Part shown: positions 7,339 through 14,782 of the stretch, one piece after another
How the letters are laid out: each line of letters starts with the position of its first letter
How positions within the stretch are numbered: the stretch's first letter is position 1
Source: an alpha proteobacterium SCGC AAA240-E13
GTDB lineage: Bacteria > Pseudomonadota > Alphaproteobacteria > Pelagibacterales > Pelagibacteraceae
Direction of reading: 5' to 3'
Length of the DNA stretch: 19,890 nucleotides
NCBI GenBank assembly: GCA_000504625.1
Contig: AZHR01000021.1
Coordinates: forward strand, 1-19,890
Notes under the pieces: model-generated
What the model saw: the letters and a program-made list of their open reading frames with translations, nothing else
The model's database searches: none
Told to the model about the DNA's origin: nothing
Translations under genes and position numbers: made by a program

Positions 7339-8655
7339 TTAATTACCTTTTAAATGATTATAAATAGGAAACAAAGAACAAAGTTTTATTACTTCTTCCT
7401 TTACCTCTTTTTCAATTTTACTGTTATCTTTTGAATTTTTGGAAAGACTCAATATAACTTTAGTAATTAATTCACCTACTTTTTTGAATTCATTTAATCC
7501 AAAACCTCTCGTAGTAGCTGCGGGTGTACCAAGTCTTATACCTGAAGTGATGGTTGGTTTTTGAATATCGAAAGGAATTCCGTTTTTATTACATGTAATA
7601 TTCGCTCTTCCCAAACTAGTCTCAGCATCTTTACCTGTAACATTATAGGGTCTCAAATCAACCAACATTAAATGTGTGTCAGTGCCTCCAGAAAATATTT
7701 TAAATCCATTATTTTTTAATGTTTCAGACAAAATTTTTGCATTTTCAACAACAGATTTAATATAAACTTTAAAATTATCCTGGAGAGCTTCATGAAAACA
7801 CACTGCTTTAGCTGCAATTACATGCATTAAAGGTCCTCCTTGATAACCAGGAAAAACTGCGGAATTTATTTTTTTAATTAAATCTTCTCTATTAGTTAAA
7901 ATAATTCCTCCACGACCACCTCTTAAAACTTTGTGTGTAGTAGAAGTAATTACATCAGCAAAATTTATTGGGTTTGGGTATGCTTTACCAGCAACTAATC
8001 CTGCAAAGTGAGCCATATCTACCATTAAATAGGCATTTATTTTGTCTGCTATTTCTTTAAATCTTTTAAAATCTATAATCCTAGAATATGCACTACCACC
8101 AGCAATAATAAGTTTCGGCTTATGTTCTTTTGCTAAAATTTCAATCTCATCATAATCAATTAATCCTGTTTCTTTATTTACTTCGTAATGGATTGAATTC
8201 AACCATTTTCCAGAAATAGAGACTTTCGCACCATGAGTTAAATGTCCTCCCGAATTTAAACTCATGCCAAGTATAGTGTCTCCAGGATTTAAAAGCGCTA
8301 AATATACAGCTCCATTTGCTTGGGCACCTGAATGAGGTTGAACATTTGCATATTTACAATCAAATAATTTTTTTACTCTATCTATGGCTAGATTTTCTGC
8401 AATATCAACAAATTCACAACCTCCATAGTATCTTTTTGAAGAATATCCTTCAGCATACTTATTTGTCATTATAGAACCTTGTGCGTCTAATATAGCCTTA
8501 GAAACAATATTTTCTGATGCAATTAATTCAATATGTTCTTGTTGTCTTTGAAGTTCTAGATTAATTGCTTTATATAAATCTACATCAGTAGTTGACAAAT
8601 CGTTATCGAAAAAGTTCTGAAAATTTTCTGAAGTATATTTAGTTAATTTAGACAT
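7339..8655 (-). CDS. glyA: Serine hydroxymethyltransferase
   Basis: PLP enzyme that interconverts serine and glycine while charging tetrahydrofolate with a one-carbon unit. The full 438-residue protein has ELIASENIVS (43-52), the KYAEGYSSKRYYGG loop (66-79), PHSGAQAN (107-114), VDMAHFAGL (212-220) and the PLP lysine K242 in STTHKVLRGGRGG. It starts 9 bp after the rpiB stop, with nrdR 2 bp downstream. SAR11 is known to depend on glycine/serine, and glycine riboswitches occur in that group, but there is no leader here in which one could fit. Confidence 0.97.
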   Translation of the reverse strand: MSKLTKYTSENFQNFFDNDLSTTDVDLYKAINLELQRQQEHIELIASENIVSKAILDAQGSIMTNKYAEGYSSKRYYGGCEFVDIAENLAIDRVKKLFDCKYANVQPHSGAQANGAVYLALLNPGDTILGMSLNSGGHLTHGAKVSISGKWLNSIHYEVNKETGLIDYDEIEILAKEHKPKLIIAGGSAYSRIIDFKRFKEIADKINAYLMVDMAHFAGLVAGKAYPNPINFADVITSTTHKVLRGGRGGIILTNREDLIKKINSAVFPGYQGGPLMHVIAAKAVCFHEALQDNFKVYIKSVVENAKILSETLKNNGFKIFSGGTDTHLMLVDLRPYNVTGKDAETSLGRANITCNKNGIPFDIQKPTITSGIRLGTPAATTRGFGLNEFKKVGELITKVILSLSKNSKDNSKIEKEVKEEVIKLCSLFPIYNHLKGN

Positions 8656-8664
8656 TTTATTAAT

Positions 8665-9090
8665 TTATATTTTTTTAATTCTTTCTTTATGACGACCACC
8701 CTCAAATTCTGTATTCAAAAAAACGTTTATACATTTAAGAGCAACATTTTTTTTTGTAAATTTTGAACCAAGTGTAATAACATTAGCATTATTATGCAAT
8801 CTTGATAATTTAGCTGTTTTTTGATTATAGCAAAGGGCAGCTCTAACATTTTTGTATTTATTTGCTGTCATTTCCATACCTATACCAGATCCACAAACAA
8901 GAACACCTATCAGTCCTTTATCAAGATTAATTTTTTTAGATAATTTATGAGCATAATCTGGATAATCGACTTTTACTAATTTAAAAGGACCCAAATCTAA
9001 AATTTCTATTTTTTTTTTTGATAGATATTTTTTAATAGTTTCTTTAAGTTTAAATCCTGCATGATCCGATGCGATAAGAATTTTTCTCAA
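8665..9090 (-). CDS. rpiB: Ribose-5-phosphate isomerase B
   Basis: Interconverts ribose 5-phosphate and ribulose 5-phosphate; the latter feeds the RibB step encoded downstream. The 141-residue protein shows the ASDHAG start (D9, H10), VDYPDYA, the CGSGIGMEMTANK active-site loop with Cys66, NVRAALCY, the HNNANVITLG segment and GGRHKERI near the C-terminus, all typical of RpiB. It is followed by glyA and preceded 10 bp upstream by the stop of the putative oxygenase gene. The rpiB-glyA-nrdR order is widely conserved in Alphaproteobacteria. Confidence 0.96.
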   Translation of the reverse strand: MRKILIASDHAGFKLKETIKKYLSKKKIEILDLGPFKLVKVDYPDYAHKLSKKINLDKGLIGVLVCGSGIGMEMTANKYKNVRAALCYNQKTAKLSRLHNNANVITLGSKFTKKNVALKCINVFLNTEFEGGRHKERIKKI

Positions 9091-9100
9091 TTTAATATAA

Positions 9101-9685
9101 TTAGTTAAATTTATAATTTAAAACACAAGCTACTAAATGAACTCTACTCTCTTCTCCACCATTAAAAGCATTATGATATTTGGTATTATTAGTGATCCAA
9201 ACGGAACCATTGGCTGGCAAATGTTTTGCAATATTTTCTATCACCATTATCGATCCTGGATTTGTTATAATTGGTATGTGTAATCTAGGTTCCGGATCTC
9301 TATGCCAGCTCAAAGTTGATCGAGGTTCTTTCAGCAAAATTCTAACTCTCCCTAATTTAAATTTTTTTGAAAGTACATCATAAACTTCTTTAAAATAAGT
9401 ATTTTCAAAATCTTTAACAAATTCAGTATACGCTTCTTCATTAATTTCTTTGTCACGCAATACTTCTTTCCCTGAACTATCGGGTTTGGTCCAAAATATA
9501 CCTCTGACATTTTTTCCTTTTGTAGATTCTGGTTCATCAGGTATTTGATTTAAGGAGATTCCGCCAAAATGACTCACTCCCCCGGCATCGTCAAACCCCT
9601 TTATTTCAATAACTTGTTTAAGCGCCTTTCTTAGCTTAATAATGTCAAATTTTATATTTTCTTGCTTCTGGAAATCTTCAAACAT
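9101..9685 (-). CDS. Putative Asp/Asn beta-hydroxylase-like Fe(II)/2-oxoglutarate oxygenase
   Basis: A 194-residue soluble protein with a likely double-stranded beta-helix core in its C-terminal half. The visible metal/cosubstrate pattern is SWHRDPEPRLHIPI (H128-x-D130, then R134 and H136), a strand with GSIMVIEN, a Trp at 163, the distal His171 in YHNAFNGG, and Arg181 in SRVHLVACV. This arrangement resembles the aspartyl/asparaginyl beta-hydroxylase family (PF05118), where H, H and Arg bind iron and 2-oxoglutarate; the family assignment is from memory of motifs and not from a search. The N-terminal part has a GG-x-SHFGGISLNQI segment. The substrate is unknown. It is the first gene of the minus-strand run ending at ribH and starts 103 bp from the divergent hemB, so it may carry that run's promoter. 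Confidence 0.7.
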   Translation of the reverse strand: MFEDFQKQENIKFDIIKLRKALKQVIEIKGFDDAGGVSHFGGISLNQIPDEPESTKGKNVRGIFWTKPDSSGKEVLRDKEINEEAYTEFVKDFENTYFKEVYDVLSKKFKLGRVRILLKEPRSTLSWHRDPEPRLHIPIITNPGSIMVIENIAKHLPANGSVWITNNTKYHNAFNGGEESRVHLVACVLNYKFN

Positions 9686-9788
9686 ACAATTTATATATTT
9701 TTCTAATAAATATCTTATTTATAAGGTGATAATATACATTAATTTTGTCGCATTATTTATAATAAAATAATAAATAATAACTAAAAAA
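9686..9788. promoter_or_regulatory. Divergent intergenic region, probable promoters for hemB and the oxygenase-rib run
   Basis: This 103-bp, almost pure A/T stretch is the only divergent gap inside the window centre. For hemB, a perfect TATAAT at 9758-9763 has a weak -35 (TACATT, 9735-9740) at 17 bp. CTTATTTATAAG, a small imperfect palindrome with CTTAT/ATAAG arms, lies near 9713-9724 and could be an operator or chance. No clear minus-strand promoter stands out. No riboswitch-like structure is apparent. Confidence 0.4.
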
Positions 9789-10781
9789 ATGAAATTTATT
9801 GGAACATACCCAAGTACAAGGTTAAGAAGAAATAGGAAAACTGAATGGTCGAGACGCCTAGTAAGTGAAAATAGCCTATCTCCAAACGATTTAATATGGC
9901 CAATATTTTTAACAACAGGTAAAAAACAAAAGAATCAAATTACAAATATGCCTTGTGTATATCGTTATTCAATAGACCAGTTAGGAAAAATCGTAGAAAA
10001 AGCACTTAATCTAAAGTTACCGCTTTTAGCGTTATTTCCTCACACACCAAATAAAAAGAAAGACAAAAGAGGATCCGAAGCATTAAACGAAGATAATTTA
10101 GTTTGCAAAGCTTTGAAGTTTATTAAAAAAAATTATAAATCAGATATTGGTGTAATGTGTGATGTTGCTTTAGATCCTTACACAATCCACGGTCACGATG
10201 GAGTATTAAAAAATAATTATGTACAAAATGATGCTACAATAGAAATTTTAGTTAAACAGTCATTATTATTAGCAGAAATGGGATGTGATATAATAGCACC
10301 ATCGGATATGATGGATGGTAGAATAGGTAAAATAAGAAAAGTCTTAGATAAAAATGATTATCAACTTACACAAATATTATCTTATGCGGTTAAATATGCT
10401 TCAAATTTCTATGGTCCTTTTAGAGGAGCAGTAGGATCAATAAAAAATTTAAAGGGTAGTAAGGAAAATTACCAAATGGATTTTTTTAATCAAAAAGAAG
10501 CAATGAGAGAAGTGGCTCTTGATATAAAAGAAGGTGCTGATTTCGTAATGGTAAAGCCTGGAATGCCCTATCTGGATATTATTAAGTTGATTAGTGATAA
10601 TTTTAAAATACCTGTGTTTGGATATCAAGTATCTGGAGAGTATAGTTTAATAACTAACGGCATTAAAAAAAATATAATATCTGAAAAGGCCATAATGGAA
10701 AGTTTATTGTCATTCAAAAGAGCTGGTGCCAGCGCTATAGTAACATATTTTGCGGATTACATTGCAAAGAAATTAAGATAA
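9789..10781 (+). CDS. hemB: Delta-aminolevulinic acid dehydratase (porphobilinogen synthase)
   Basis: Condenses two 5-aminolevulinate molecules to porphobilinogen in heme synthesis. The 330-residue protein has RLRRNRKTEWSRRLVSE at the N-terminus, the metal region DVALDPYTIHGHDG (125-138), APSDMMDGRIG (170-180), YGPFRGAVGS (208-217), the first active-site Lys at 225 in SKENYQMD, and the Schiff-base Lys256 in VMVKPGMPYLDI. Aspartates rather than cysteines in the 125-138 motif indicate the Mg-dependent, zinc-independent subclass, as in Pseudomonas and rhizobia. It stands alone on the plus strand between two minus-strand runs, and its last 25 bp overlap the 3' end of the convergent DUF2061 gene. 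Confidence 0.96.
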   Translation: MKFIGTYPSTRLRRNRKTEWSRRLVSENSLSPNDLIWPIFLTTGKKQKNQITNMPCVYRYSIDQLGKIVEKALNLKLPLLALFPHTPNKKKDKRGSEALNEDNLVCKALKFIKKNYKSDIGVMCDVALDPYTIHGHDGVLKNNYVQNDATIEILVKQSLLLAEMGCDIIAPSDMMDGRIGKIRKVLDKNDYQLTQILSYAVKYASNFYGPFRGAVGSIKNLKGSKENYQMDFFNQKEAMREVALDIKEGADFVMVKPGMPYLDIIKLISDNFKIPVFGYQVSGEYSLITNGIKKNIISEKAIMESLLSFKRAGASAIVTYFADYIAKKLR

Positions 10782-10993
10782 CCACCTCCATTTTTTTTAC
10801 CCCAATTTATTTTATTCCAAATTCTTTCATGAAAATAATAAAATAGCATTTTTGTTATTACTTCAATTCCAGCTATCGAACCACCCATTTTCCAATCGCC
10901 AGTAATTATCCATGCAATAACAAAAGTATCTAATGAAGCGGTAATTCTCCAAGTAAGTGTTTTTAAAATAGATCTTTTTTTTTGTTCTTCCAT
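10757..10993 (-). CDS. DUF2061 small membrane protein
   Basis: A 78-residue protein matching the DUF2061 family pattern: K-RSILKTLTWRITASLDTFVI, then ITG, then IAGIEVITKMLFYYFHERIW and INWGKK. Two hydrophobic segments, about residues 14-32 and 37-53, suggest two membrane passes with the HER motif at the membrane edge. No molecular function is established. Its start overlaps the recO stop by one base, so it is probably cotranscribed as the last gene of the dapA-to-recO run. The final ten residues after WGKK are Gly-rich and are encoded antisense to hemB, so they may be a run-on with no conserved role. Confidence 0.87.
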   Translation of the reverse strand: MEEQKKRSILKTLTWRITASLDTFVIAWIITGDWKMGGSIAGIEVITKMLFYYFHERIWNKINWGKKNGGGYLNFFAM

Positions 10994-11676
10994 TATTTGA
11001 AAATATTTTCAAGTCTGGTTCTATCATTAGAATAATTTAAATTATTGGGAATTAAAATATTTTTTTCAATAAATTTACCTATAAACTTTAAGGCAGCGTG
11101 TATAGGTTGATAATCAATATTTCTGCTATTTTTATCAATTAAAAAAACCGGTATATTAATTTCATCATTATCTATTATTACCTTTACTGTCTTTTTATTA
11201 AGGTAAGTTTTGGAAATCAAATTTGATTTTAAATTCATGTCATATCCAATTTCTCTAAGAAGATCAATTTCCCAAAAAATATAATCTATGATCCAATTAT
11301 TATTAAATTTGAGTTGAGTTAAGAAATTTGAAAATAAATAATAAATAGCATTATAATTATGTGATTCAGGAAGAACCACTTTTAAAATATTTAAAGAAGA
11401 TAACAAACATATTATTTTTTTACTATCATCAAAAAAAAAGGGTCCCACAGGATCAATAATCTCTATTTTGAAATATCCAAGTCTGTTTTCATTTTTTGTT
11501 TTTAGATTTAAATGAATTTTATTACCTAATTGCAAATAATTTTTTATTTTTCTTGATAAACCACCATAAACAATACCTGAACATCTGCCATGATTTAATG
11601 TGAATACATCGATTACAACAGAATTTTCACTATATTTATTCTTAGATAATAAAAATCCTTCATCATTCCATTGCAT
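10993..11676 (-). CDS. recO: DNA repair protein RecO
   Basis: RecO helps load RecA onto SSB-coated single-stranded DNA in the RecFOR pathway. The 227-residue protein begins MQWNDEGFLLSKNKYSENSVVIDVFT, the family's N-terminal OB-fold signature, followed by HGRCSGIVYGG and IDPVGPFF. The helical C-terminal part has DLLREIGYDMNL (family L-x-x-x-G-Y-x-L-x-L). No zinc-binding cysteines follow that segment, as in many Alphaproteobacteria. It begins 3 bp after rnc. In most Alphaproteobacteria the GTPase gene era lies between rnc and recO; it is absent here. Confidence 0.9.
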   Translation of the reverse strand: MQWNDEGFLLSKNKYSENSVVIDVFTLNHGRCSGIVYGGLSRKIKNYLQLGNKIHLNLKTKNENRLGYFKIEIIDPVGPFFFDDSKKIICLLSSLNILKVVLPESHNYNAIYYLFSNFLTQLKFNNNWIIDYIFWEIDLLREIGYDMNLKSNLISKTYLNKKTVKVIIDNDEINIPVFLIDKNSRNIDYQPIHAALKFIGKFIEKNILIPNNLNYSNDRTRLENIFK

Positions 11677-11679
11677 AAA

Positions 11680-12345
11680 TTATTTTATTTTTAAATCATT
11701 AATAAGATTTCTTGCTGCTGAATGTTCCGCATTTTTTTTTGAATTTCCAAATCCATAATAAAATTTTGAATTGCTAATTTTTACAGAGACCTTATATGAT
11801 GGATTATGTTGAGGTCCTTTGTAGTTTAATGTATTGTAAGTTGGTAATTTTTGGAAAACCTTTAAAGAATATTCTTGCAATTTTGTTTTAGAGTCTATTC
11901 TTGTTTTAACCGACTTTACAATTTCATCTTTCCATATTTTTAATATAAAACTTTCTGTAATTTTATATCCAGAATCAAGATATATTGCACCAATCAAAGC
12001 TTCACATGCATCACTCAAGATTTTATCTTCTATTTTATTTTTTTTTTTATAAGCACTTCCTAAAATAAGGAATTTTTGCAATTCTAAATTTTTACTAATT
12101 TTGAGACAAGTTTTTCCATTTACTAAATAGGCAAATTTTTTATCTAATGCTCCTTCAGATTCATTCGGATATAAAGCAAATAATTTTTTTGACAAAACTA
12201 GAGCTAATACTCTATCACCTAAAAATTCTAATTTTTCGTTGTTAGCATGAGAATCATAACTTTTGTGAGTTAACGAAAGTGATAACAGTGTTTTATCTTT
12301 AAATTTTATATTAATTTTATTTTCTAATAAACTTTGATTTTGCAT
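11680..12345 (-). CDS. rnc: Ribonuclease III
   Basis: Double-strand-specific endoribonuclease for rRNA and mRNA processing. The catalytic domain (about 1-145) has the signature NEKLEFLGDRVLALV with E40 and D44 and the second acidic pair in SDACEALIGAIYLD (D112, E115). A double-stranded RNA-binding domain follows at about 152-219 (SKTKLQEYSLK, GPQHNPSYKVSV, and GNSKKNAEHSAARNLI). At 221 residues the length is typical. It starts 2 bp after the lepB stop and precedes recO by 3 bp, in the standard acpS-lepB-rnc order. Confidence 0.96.
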   Translation of the reverse strand: MQNQSLLENKINIKFKDKTLLSLSLTHKSYDSHANNEKLEFLGDRVLALVLSKKLFALYPNESEGALDKKFAYLVNGKTCLKISKNLELQKFLILGSAYKKKNKIEDKILSDACEALIGAIYLDSGYKITESFILKIWKDEIVKSVKTRIDSKTKLQEYSLKVFQKLPTYNTLNYKGPQHNPSYKVSVKISNSKFYYGFGNSKKNAEHSAARNLINDLKIK

Positions 12346-12347
12346 TA

Positions 12348-13088
12348 CTAATTAATTATATCAAAAAATCTATTCCACCTAATAATTTTTGACCATTTCC
12401 ATATTTGAAAAAAGTTTCCAATATTTTTATTGGTAGAAAAAAAAATTATTCTTGCTTTACCTACTAAATTCAATTTGTTTACATATCCAACGCTATTAAG
12501 ATATCTGCTATCTTTAGAACAATCTCTATTATCTCCTAAAAAGAAATAGTGATTTTCTGGCACAATAAATTTATCAGAGTTTTGAAAAGTATTATTTTTA
12601 TTATAAACAGCAATATATGATACTCCATTTTGCAACTTTTCTTCATACGCAACAAAGTCGATTATTTCTTTTCCACAATAAATTTTTAATTTCTCTATTT
12701 TCTTTTTTGTTTTTAGGACTTGGTTATTATTTATATATAAATCACCATCAATAAATTGTATTTCATCACCAGGTAAACCTATTAATCTTTTTATATAATC
12801 GGTTCTATTATCAGCAGGAGTCTTAAAAACTATTACGTCTCCTCTTTCTGGTTTTTTAAAAAAAAATCTTTCATTCGAAATTTTCGGGCTAAATGGAAAG
12901 GAATGTTTACTATAACCGTATGTATACTTTGAAACAAACAATCTATCACCGATTAATAAGGTTGGTTCCATTGAAGAAGAAGGAATGTAAAAAGGTTGAA
13001 TTATTAGAGATCTTATAATTATTGCAATAATTAATGCATAAAAAATTGTAGTAAAATTGTCAATAATTGTTTTTTTGCTTATTTTCAT
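12348..13088 (-). CDS. lepB: Signal peptidase I
   Basis: Membrane-bound peptidase that removes signal peptides from exported proteins. A single N-terminal membrane segment lies at about 13-31, followed by IQPFYIPSSSMEPTL with the catalytic Ser39. Box C/D contains RGDVIVFKTP and DYIKRLIGLPGDEI with the general-base Lys100. Box E is seen as FLGDNRDCSKDSR near the C-terminus. The 246-residue length is normal. The start codon overlaps the acpS stop by one base (TAATG), so translation is likely coupled. Confidence 0.96.
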   Translation of the reverse strand: MKISKKTIIDNFTTIFYALIIAIIIRSLIIQPFYIPSSSMEPTLLIGDRLFVSKYTYGYSKHSFPFSPKISNERFFFKKPERGDVIVFKTPADNRTDYIKRLIGLPGDEIQFIDGDLYINNNQVLKTKKKIEKLKIYCGKEIIDFVAYEEKLQNGVSYIAVYNKNNTFQNSDKFIVPENHYFFLGDNRDCSKDSRYLNSVGYVNKLNLVGKARIIFFSTNKNIGNFFQIWKWSKIIRWNRFFDIIN

Positions 13089-13477
13089 TATTTAGTAATT
13101 ATAACACTTGCTATCGAATATTCTTTTTCATCAGAAATGGTCAAAAAATAATTTAACTTTTTTACTTTAAAAAAAAGTTTAATCCTATTTCTTAATTTAT
13201 TATTTATTAGTAAATAAGGTTTACCATAATTATTTTTAATTATTTCAATATCTTTGAAATTAATATTTTTTCTAAATCCAGTTCCCAAAGCTTTAACAAA
13301 AGCCTCTTTTGCTGCAAATCTTTTTGAATAACAATTAATTGAATCTTTTTTATTTTTACAATAAGCAATCTCACTCTTGGTAAATAATCTCGACTTAATT
13401 CTTGTTTTTTTTTTAGTAAGCATTGTTTTAAGTCTATAATTTTTAACGATATCTATACCTGTTCCCAATATATTCAT
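13088..13477 (-). CDS. acpS: Holo-[acyl-carrier-protein] synthase
   Basis: Transfers the 4'-phosphopantetheine arm of CoA to apo-ACP, activating fatty-acid synthesis. The 129-residue protein has LGTGIDIV with the Mg-binding Asp9, RLFTKSEIAYC, and the second metal motif KRFAAKEAFVKALGTG with Glu58. The start overlaps the pdxJ stop by 4 bp (ATGA). Its place between pdxJ and lepB is the conserved proteobacterial order. Confidence 0.95.
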   Translation of the reverse strand: MNILGTGIDIVKNYRLKTMLTKKKTRIKSRLFTKSEIAYCKNKKDSINCYSKRFAAKEAFVKALGTGFRKNINFKDIEIIKNNYGKPYLLINNKLRNRIKLFFKVKKLNYFLTISDEKEYSIASVIITK

Positions 13478-14193
13478 TTCTTTAAGATTTTTTTAAAATT
13501 ATCAATTGTTTTCTTTAAACCAAAAAATATTGCTTCACTAACAATGAAGTGGCCTATATTAAGTTCTTTTATTTTTTTAATTTTAATAATTATTTTTGTA
13601 GATTTGTATGTCAGACCATGTCCCGCATGTACTTCTAATCCTATTTTATCAGCATAATCACAACTTTTTTTAATTTTGTTAAATTCATACGAAAAATTTT
13701 TTTTTAAGTTAACTAAATTACAGAATTTACCTGTATGTATTTCAACACAATCTGCTCCTAAATTTTTTGATTTCTCAACATCTTGAATTTTGGGTTCAAT
13801 AAATAGGCTAGTACGTATACGTTCCCTTTTTAAAGATTTAATTATTTTTTTTATTTTATAAAAATTGTTATTAAGATTTAATCCTCCTTCAGTGGTTAAT
13901 TCTTTCCTTTTTTCAGGCACGATACAGACAAAATTAGGTTTTATATTAAGTGCAATTTTTAGCATTTCATTTGTTGGAGCTATTTCTAAATTAACTCTAA
14001 CTACTTTTAATTTTGTGATTCTAAATAAATCATTATCTGTAATATGTCTTCTATCTTCTCTTAAATGAACTGTAATTGAATTCGCACCAAATTTTTTTGC
14101 TAATAAGGCAGCTTTATAAGGATCAGGATAGATTTCACCTCTGGCATTTCTAACGGTAGCAACATGATCAATATTAATTCCTAATCTAATCAT
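13474..14193 (-). CDS. pdxJ: Pyridoxine 5'-phosphate synthase
   Basis: Forms pyridoxine 5'-phosphate from 1-deoxyxylulose 5-phosphate and 3-amino-2-oxopropyl phosphate, the last ring-forming step of the DXP-dependent vitamin B6 pathway. The 239-residue TIM barrel starts RLGINIDHVATVRNARG, has ITVHLREDRRHI (His43, Arg45, His50), FVCIVPEKRKELTTEGGL, VEIHTG and LEVHAGHGLTY near the C-terminus, all family hallmarks. The start overlaps the pyrE stop by 8 bp and the stop overlaps acpS by 4 bp. Confidence 0.97.
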   Translation of the reverse strand: MIRLGINIDHVATVRNARGEIYPDPYKAALLAKKFGANSITVHLREDRRHITDNDLFRITKLKVVRVNLEIAPTNEMLKIALNIKPNFVCIVPEKRKELTTEGGLNLNNNFYKIKKIIKSLKRERIRTSLFIEPKIQDVEKSKNLGADCVEIHTGKFCNLVNLKKNFSYEFNKIKKSCDYADKIGLEVHAGHGLTYKSTKIIIKIKKIKELNIGHFIVSEAIFFGLKKTIDNFKKILKK

Positions 14194-14782
14194 TTAATTT
14201 TAAATATCTGCTACCAGGTCTAATTACAGGTATTTTTTTCAAAGAAGATGGAAGATTCATTTTTTTATATGTCGGAATATTTATTTTAATTTGTGAAATT
14301 ATTTTTTTTTTAATTAATAAATTTTTTTTATTCGATCTATCAATGATGCAAGCAAATCCCAAAAGTTTTGCATTTGCTTTTTTTACTAATTTTGAACATT
14401 CAATACTGGATTTTCCGGTAGTAATAACATCTTCTACAATCAACACTCTTGTATTTTTTTTAATTGAAAATCCTCTTCTAAGTTTAAAATTTCCATTAAC
14501 TCTTTCAGCAAATATAGTTTCGATGTTTAATAATTTTCCAATTTCATTACCAATTATAATTCCACCAATGGCTGGAGAAAGAATTAAATCCACAGATGCA
14601 TATTTTTTTTTTATTTTTTTTGATAAGGAGTTGCATACTTTATATGAATAATATGGAAAACTTAAAAGCTTTGCACACTGAATATATTTGTTGCTGTGTA
14701 AACCTGAGGATAGTATAAAATGACCTTCTAACAACGCATTAGTTTTTCTTAAAATTTTTAAAGAATCTTTGAAGGAGAGCAT
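14186..14782 (-). CDS. pyrE: Orotate phosphoribosyltransferase
   Basis: Joins orotate to PRPP to give OMP in pyrimidine synthesis. The 198-residue protein has ALLEGHFILSSGLHSNKYIQC (17-36), LILSPAIGGIIIGNEIG (66-82), FAERVNG (91-97) and the PRPP loop VLIVEDVITTGKS (113-125). The start at 14782 is supported by the family spacing to the GHF-L-SG-H motif, and it places the first 44 bp inside the 3' end of relA/spoT. Pairing with relA/spoT and pdxJ is standard in Alphaproteobacteria. Confidence 0.95.
   Translation of the reverse strand: MLSFKDSLKILRKTNALLEGHFILSSGLHSNKYIQCAKLLSFPYYSYKVCNSLSKKIKKKYASVDLILSPAIGGIIIGNEIGKLLNIETIFAERVNGNFKLRRGFSIKKNTRVLIVEDVITTGKSSIECSKLVKKANAKLLGFACIIDRSNKKNLLIKKKIISQIKINIPTYKKMNLPSSLKKIPVIRPGSRYLKLND

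Noticed and set aside
6898..9100. FMN, THF or glycine riboswitch before ribD or glyA
   Set aside because: The genes overlap or are separated by at most about 10 bp, leaving no leader in which such an RNA could fold.
9180..9537. Open frames on both strands within the oxygenase gene
   Set aside because: The frame at 9101-9685 has the coherent H-x-D/H motif set; the others are shadows of it.
9750..9788. Short ATAAT/AATAA repeats before hemB as a CRISPR or iteron array
   Set aside because: They are simple A/T sequence without regular unit length or spacers.
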